Below are positions 6,049-6,871 of a stretch of 6,871 nt of DNA, piece by piece. Position 1 is the first letter of the stretch. The number at the start of each line of letters is the position of its first letter. The notes beneath the pieces are model-generated. The model made no database searches and was not told where the DNA came from. It saw nothing but the letters and a program-made list of their open reading frames with translations. The position numbers were made by a program, and so were the translations under genes. The stretch comes from Bacteroidaceae bacterium (GTDB taxonomy: Bacteria > Bacteroidota > Bacteroidia > Bacteroidales > Bacteroidaceae): assembly GCA_017558165.1 (NCBI GenBank), contig JAFYWE010000182.1:1-6871 (forward strand). The letters run 5' to 3'.

Positions 6049-6115
6049 GTGGCGACGTCCTTAAGGATCTTAAAGTCTCTAAGGTCATTAAGGACTTTAT
6101 TATTGTGGCGCCACC
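6049..6115 (-). other. Nested inverted repeat in the receptor-pnuT spacer
   Basis: An inner perfect 8-bp pair, GTCCTTAA (6057-6064) with TTAAGGAC (6088-6095), is enclosed by an outer 6-bp pair, GTGGCG (6049-6054) with CGCCAC (6109-6114). The right outer arm is itself part of a perfect 10-nt palindrome, GTGGCGCCAC (6105-6114). In the mRNA this could fold into a long imperfect hairpin between receptor and pnuT. No U-run follows on the minus strand, so a processing or stability role is more plausible than termination. Confidence 0.45.
6058..6093. repeat. Four tandem 9-nt repeats (TCNTTAAGG-like)
   Basis: Four consecutive nonamers in exact 9-nt register: TCCTTAAGG (6058-6066), ATCTTAAAG (6067-6075), TCTCTAAGG (6076-6084) and TCATTAAGG (6085-6093). 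The TAARG core is kept in all four. They fill most of the 93-nt gene-free gap between the receptor stop and the pnuT start. First and last units give the 8-bp inverted repeat described for the same region. Confidence 0.6.
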
Positions 6116-6119
6116 TTGT

Positions 6120-6871
6120 TTATAGTTCTATATTCAAGTGTCCAAGTATATTTACGCCTGCCTGGGCTGCGTAGCCGGCATAGTCGTAGCGATGTCGGTT
6201 GCCGTTGCCGTCGGTGTAGTATCCGCTCCCGGCATAGCCGTTGCTCTCATACTCCTCGTTGAATATGTTGTATACGGTAGCACCCACGGTCACGCTCTTT
6301 ACTCCTTTGGGCCTGAACGTGTATGCCAGGCGCAGGTTGCTCACGAAATAGGCATCGAGGCGGTGTGCCTCAACTCCCGCATTGCTCATATACTGCTTGC
6401 CCACATATTGCGACTGCAATGCGATGTCGAGCCCGCCCTTGCTGTATGCAAACGTGTTGTTCGCGATTATCTCCGGCGAGAACGAGAGGCGGCTGTTGCG
6501 GTGTCTTATCTCCCATCGCTCGTACGTGTCGTCATCGTAGAGAACCTCGGTGAACTCCTTTATACGGTTACGGCTCAAGGTCGCGTTCGCCTCCCAACGG
6601 AACCCGCAGGGCAACGTGATGGCTGCTGTTATTTCGGCACCGGCGCGGTAGCTGTCGGGGATGTTGGCTGCAAGCGGCTCGCCAATCTCGTTGAGCTCTC
6701 CGGTAAGTACAAGCTGCTCCTTGTAGTCCATGAAATAGAGGTTCGCTCCGGCCTTGAAGCGGTTGCCCGCGAATGTGTATCCAAGCTCATAGTCGGTCAG
6801 TCGCTCCGCCTTGGGGTGCTCATGTAGCTTGCCGTCGGTGTAGTTGTTGCGGGTAGGCTCCTTGTGTGCCA
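6120..6871 (-). CDS. TonB-dependent outer-membrane receptor, C-terminal part (probable thiamine receptor)
   Basis: Only the last 249 residues are in the window; the frame stays open to 6871 with no stop, so the gene continues beyond it. The fragment is the end of a TonB-dependent beta-barrel: strands alternate through LTDYELGYTF, AGANLYFMDYKEQLVL, NIPDSYRAGAEI and FVSNLRLAYTF. Near the end comes VGATVYNIFNEEYESNGY, the conserved NxFNxxY motif of these receptors. It would sit in the outer membrane and import a ligand using TonB energy. Thiamine is inferred from the next two genes, PnuT and thiamine pyrophosphokinase, the arrangement known for the Bacteroides thiamine locus. The protein ends in HLNIEL, without the terminal aromatic residue many barrel proteins carry. 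The plug domain, signal peptide and any TPP riboswitch would lie outside the window. Confidence 0.9.
   Translation of the reverse strand, partial: AHKEPTRNNYTDGKLHEHPKAERLTDYELGYTFAGNRFKAGANLYFMDYKEQLVLTGELNEIGEPLAANIPDSYRAGAEITAAITLPCGFRWEANATLSRNRIKEFTEVLYDDDTYERWEIRHRNSRLSFSPEIIANNTFAYSKGGLDIALQSQYVGKQYMSNAGVEAHRLDAYFVSNLRLAYTFRPKGVKSVTVGATVYNIFNEEYESNGYAGSGYYTDGNGNRHRYDYAGYAAQAGVNILGHLNIEL

Noticed and set aside
6138..6827. A 229-codon open frame on the plus strand opposite the TonB receptor
   Set aside because: The minus-strand frame gives a clear receptor barrel with family motifs. The plus-strand product is a Val/Ala/Leu-rich antisense shadow without a recognisable domain.
1..6871. 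tRNA, rRNA, CRISPR array, riboswitch or prophage signals
   Set aside because: No cloverleaf, regularly spaced repeats, TPP-riboswitch core or phage gene was recognised by eye; a riboswitch for the thiamine operon would lie beyond 6871.

Overview
The window looks like a piece of a Bacteroidales chromosome (Bacteroides, Phocaeicola or Prevotella type). This rests on the protein families present, A-rich leaders without Shine-Dalgarno sequences in front of the starts, a TTTGTATCTTCGC-type promoter remnant, and a TonB receptor/PnuT/thiamine pyrophosphokinase locus of the kind known from Bacteroides. All eight genes lie on the minus strand, so transcription runs from high to low coordinates. Genus and species cannot be fixed from the sequence alone.

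Right part (6871 down to 3706): a thiamine salvage operon. It has the C-terminal 249 residues of a TonB-dependent outer-membrane receptor (its start and any TPP riboswitch lie beyond the window), then a PnuC-family inner-membrane transporter (PnuT), thiamine pyrophosphokinase, and a polytopic DUF5009/HGSNAT-like acyltransferase. Together the first three would carry thiamine across the outer membrane, across the inner membrane, and trap it as thiamine pyrophosphate. The acyltransferase follows within 13 nt but has no known link to thiamine. The 93-nt spacer between receptor and pnuT carries four 9-nt tandem repeats inside a nested inverted repeat.

Middle (3705 to 2562): kdsD, the arabinose-5-phosphate isomerase that starts Kdo synthesis for lipopolysaccharide, has its own 196-nt upstream region. 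That region holds a partial Bacteroidetes -7 element and a small leader hairpin.

Spacer 2252-2561: no gene. It holds what looks like a 225-bp MITE-like insertion (2281-2505) with imperfect terminal inverted repeats. A perfect 12-bp direct repeat flanks it, and it lies in an A-rich repetitive tract.

Left part (2251 to 1): a tight three-gene unit of an acylneuraminate-type cytidylyltransferase, a LicD-family phosphotransferase and a membrane-anchored SIMPL-domain protein, closed by a perfect 8-bp hairpin at the window edge. The first two suggest activation of a sugar or polyol with CTP and phospho-decoration of a surface glycan; the actual substrates cannot be read from the sequence.
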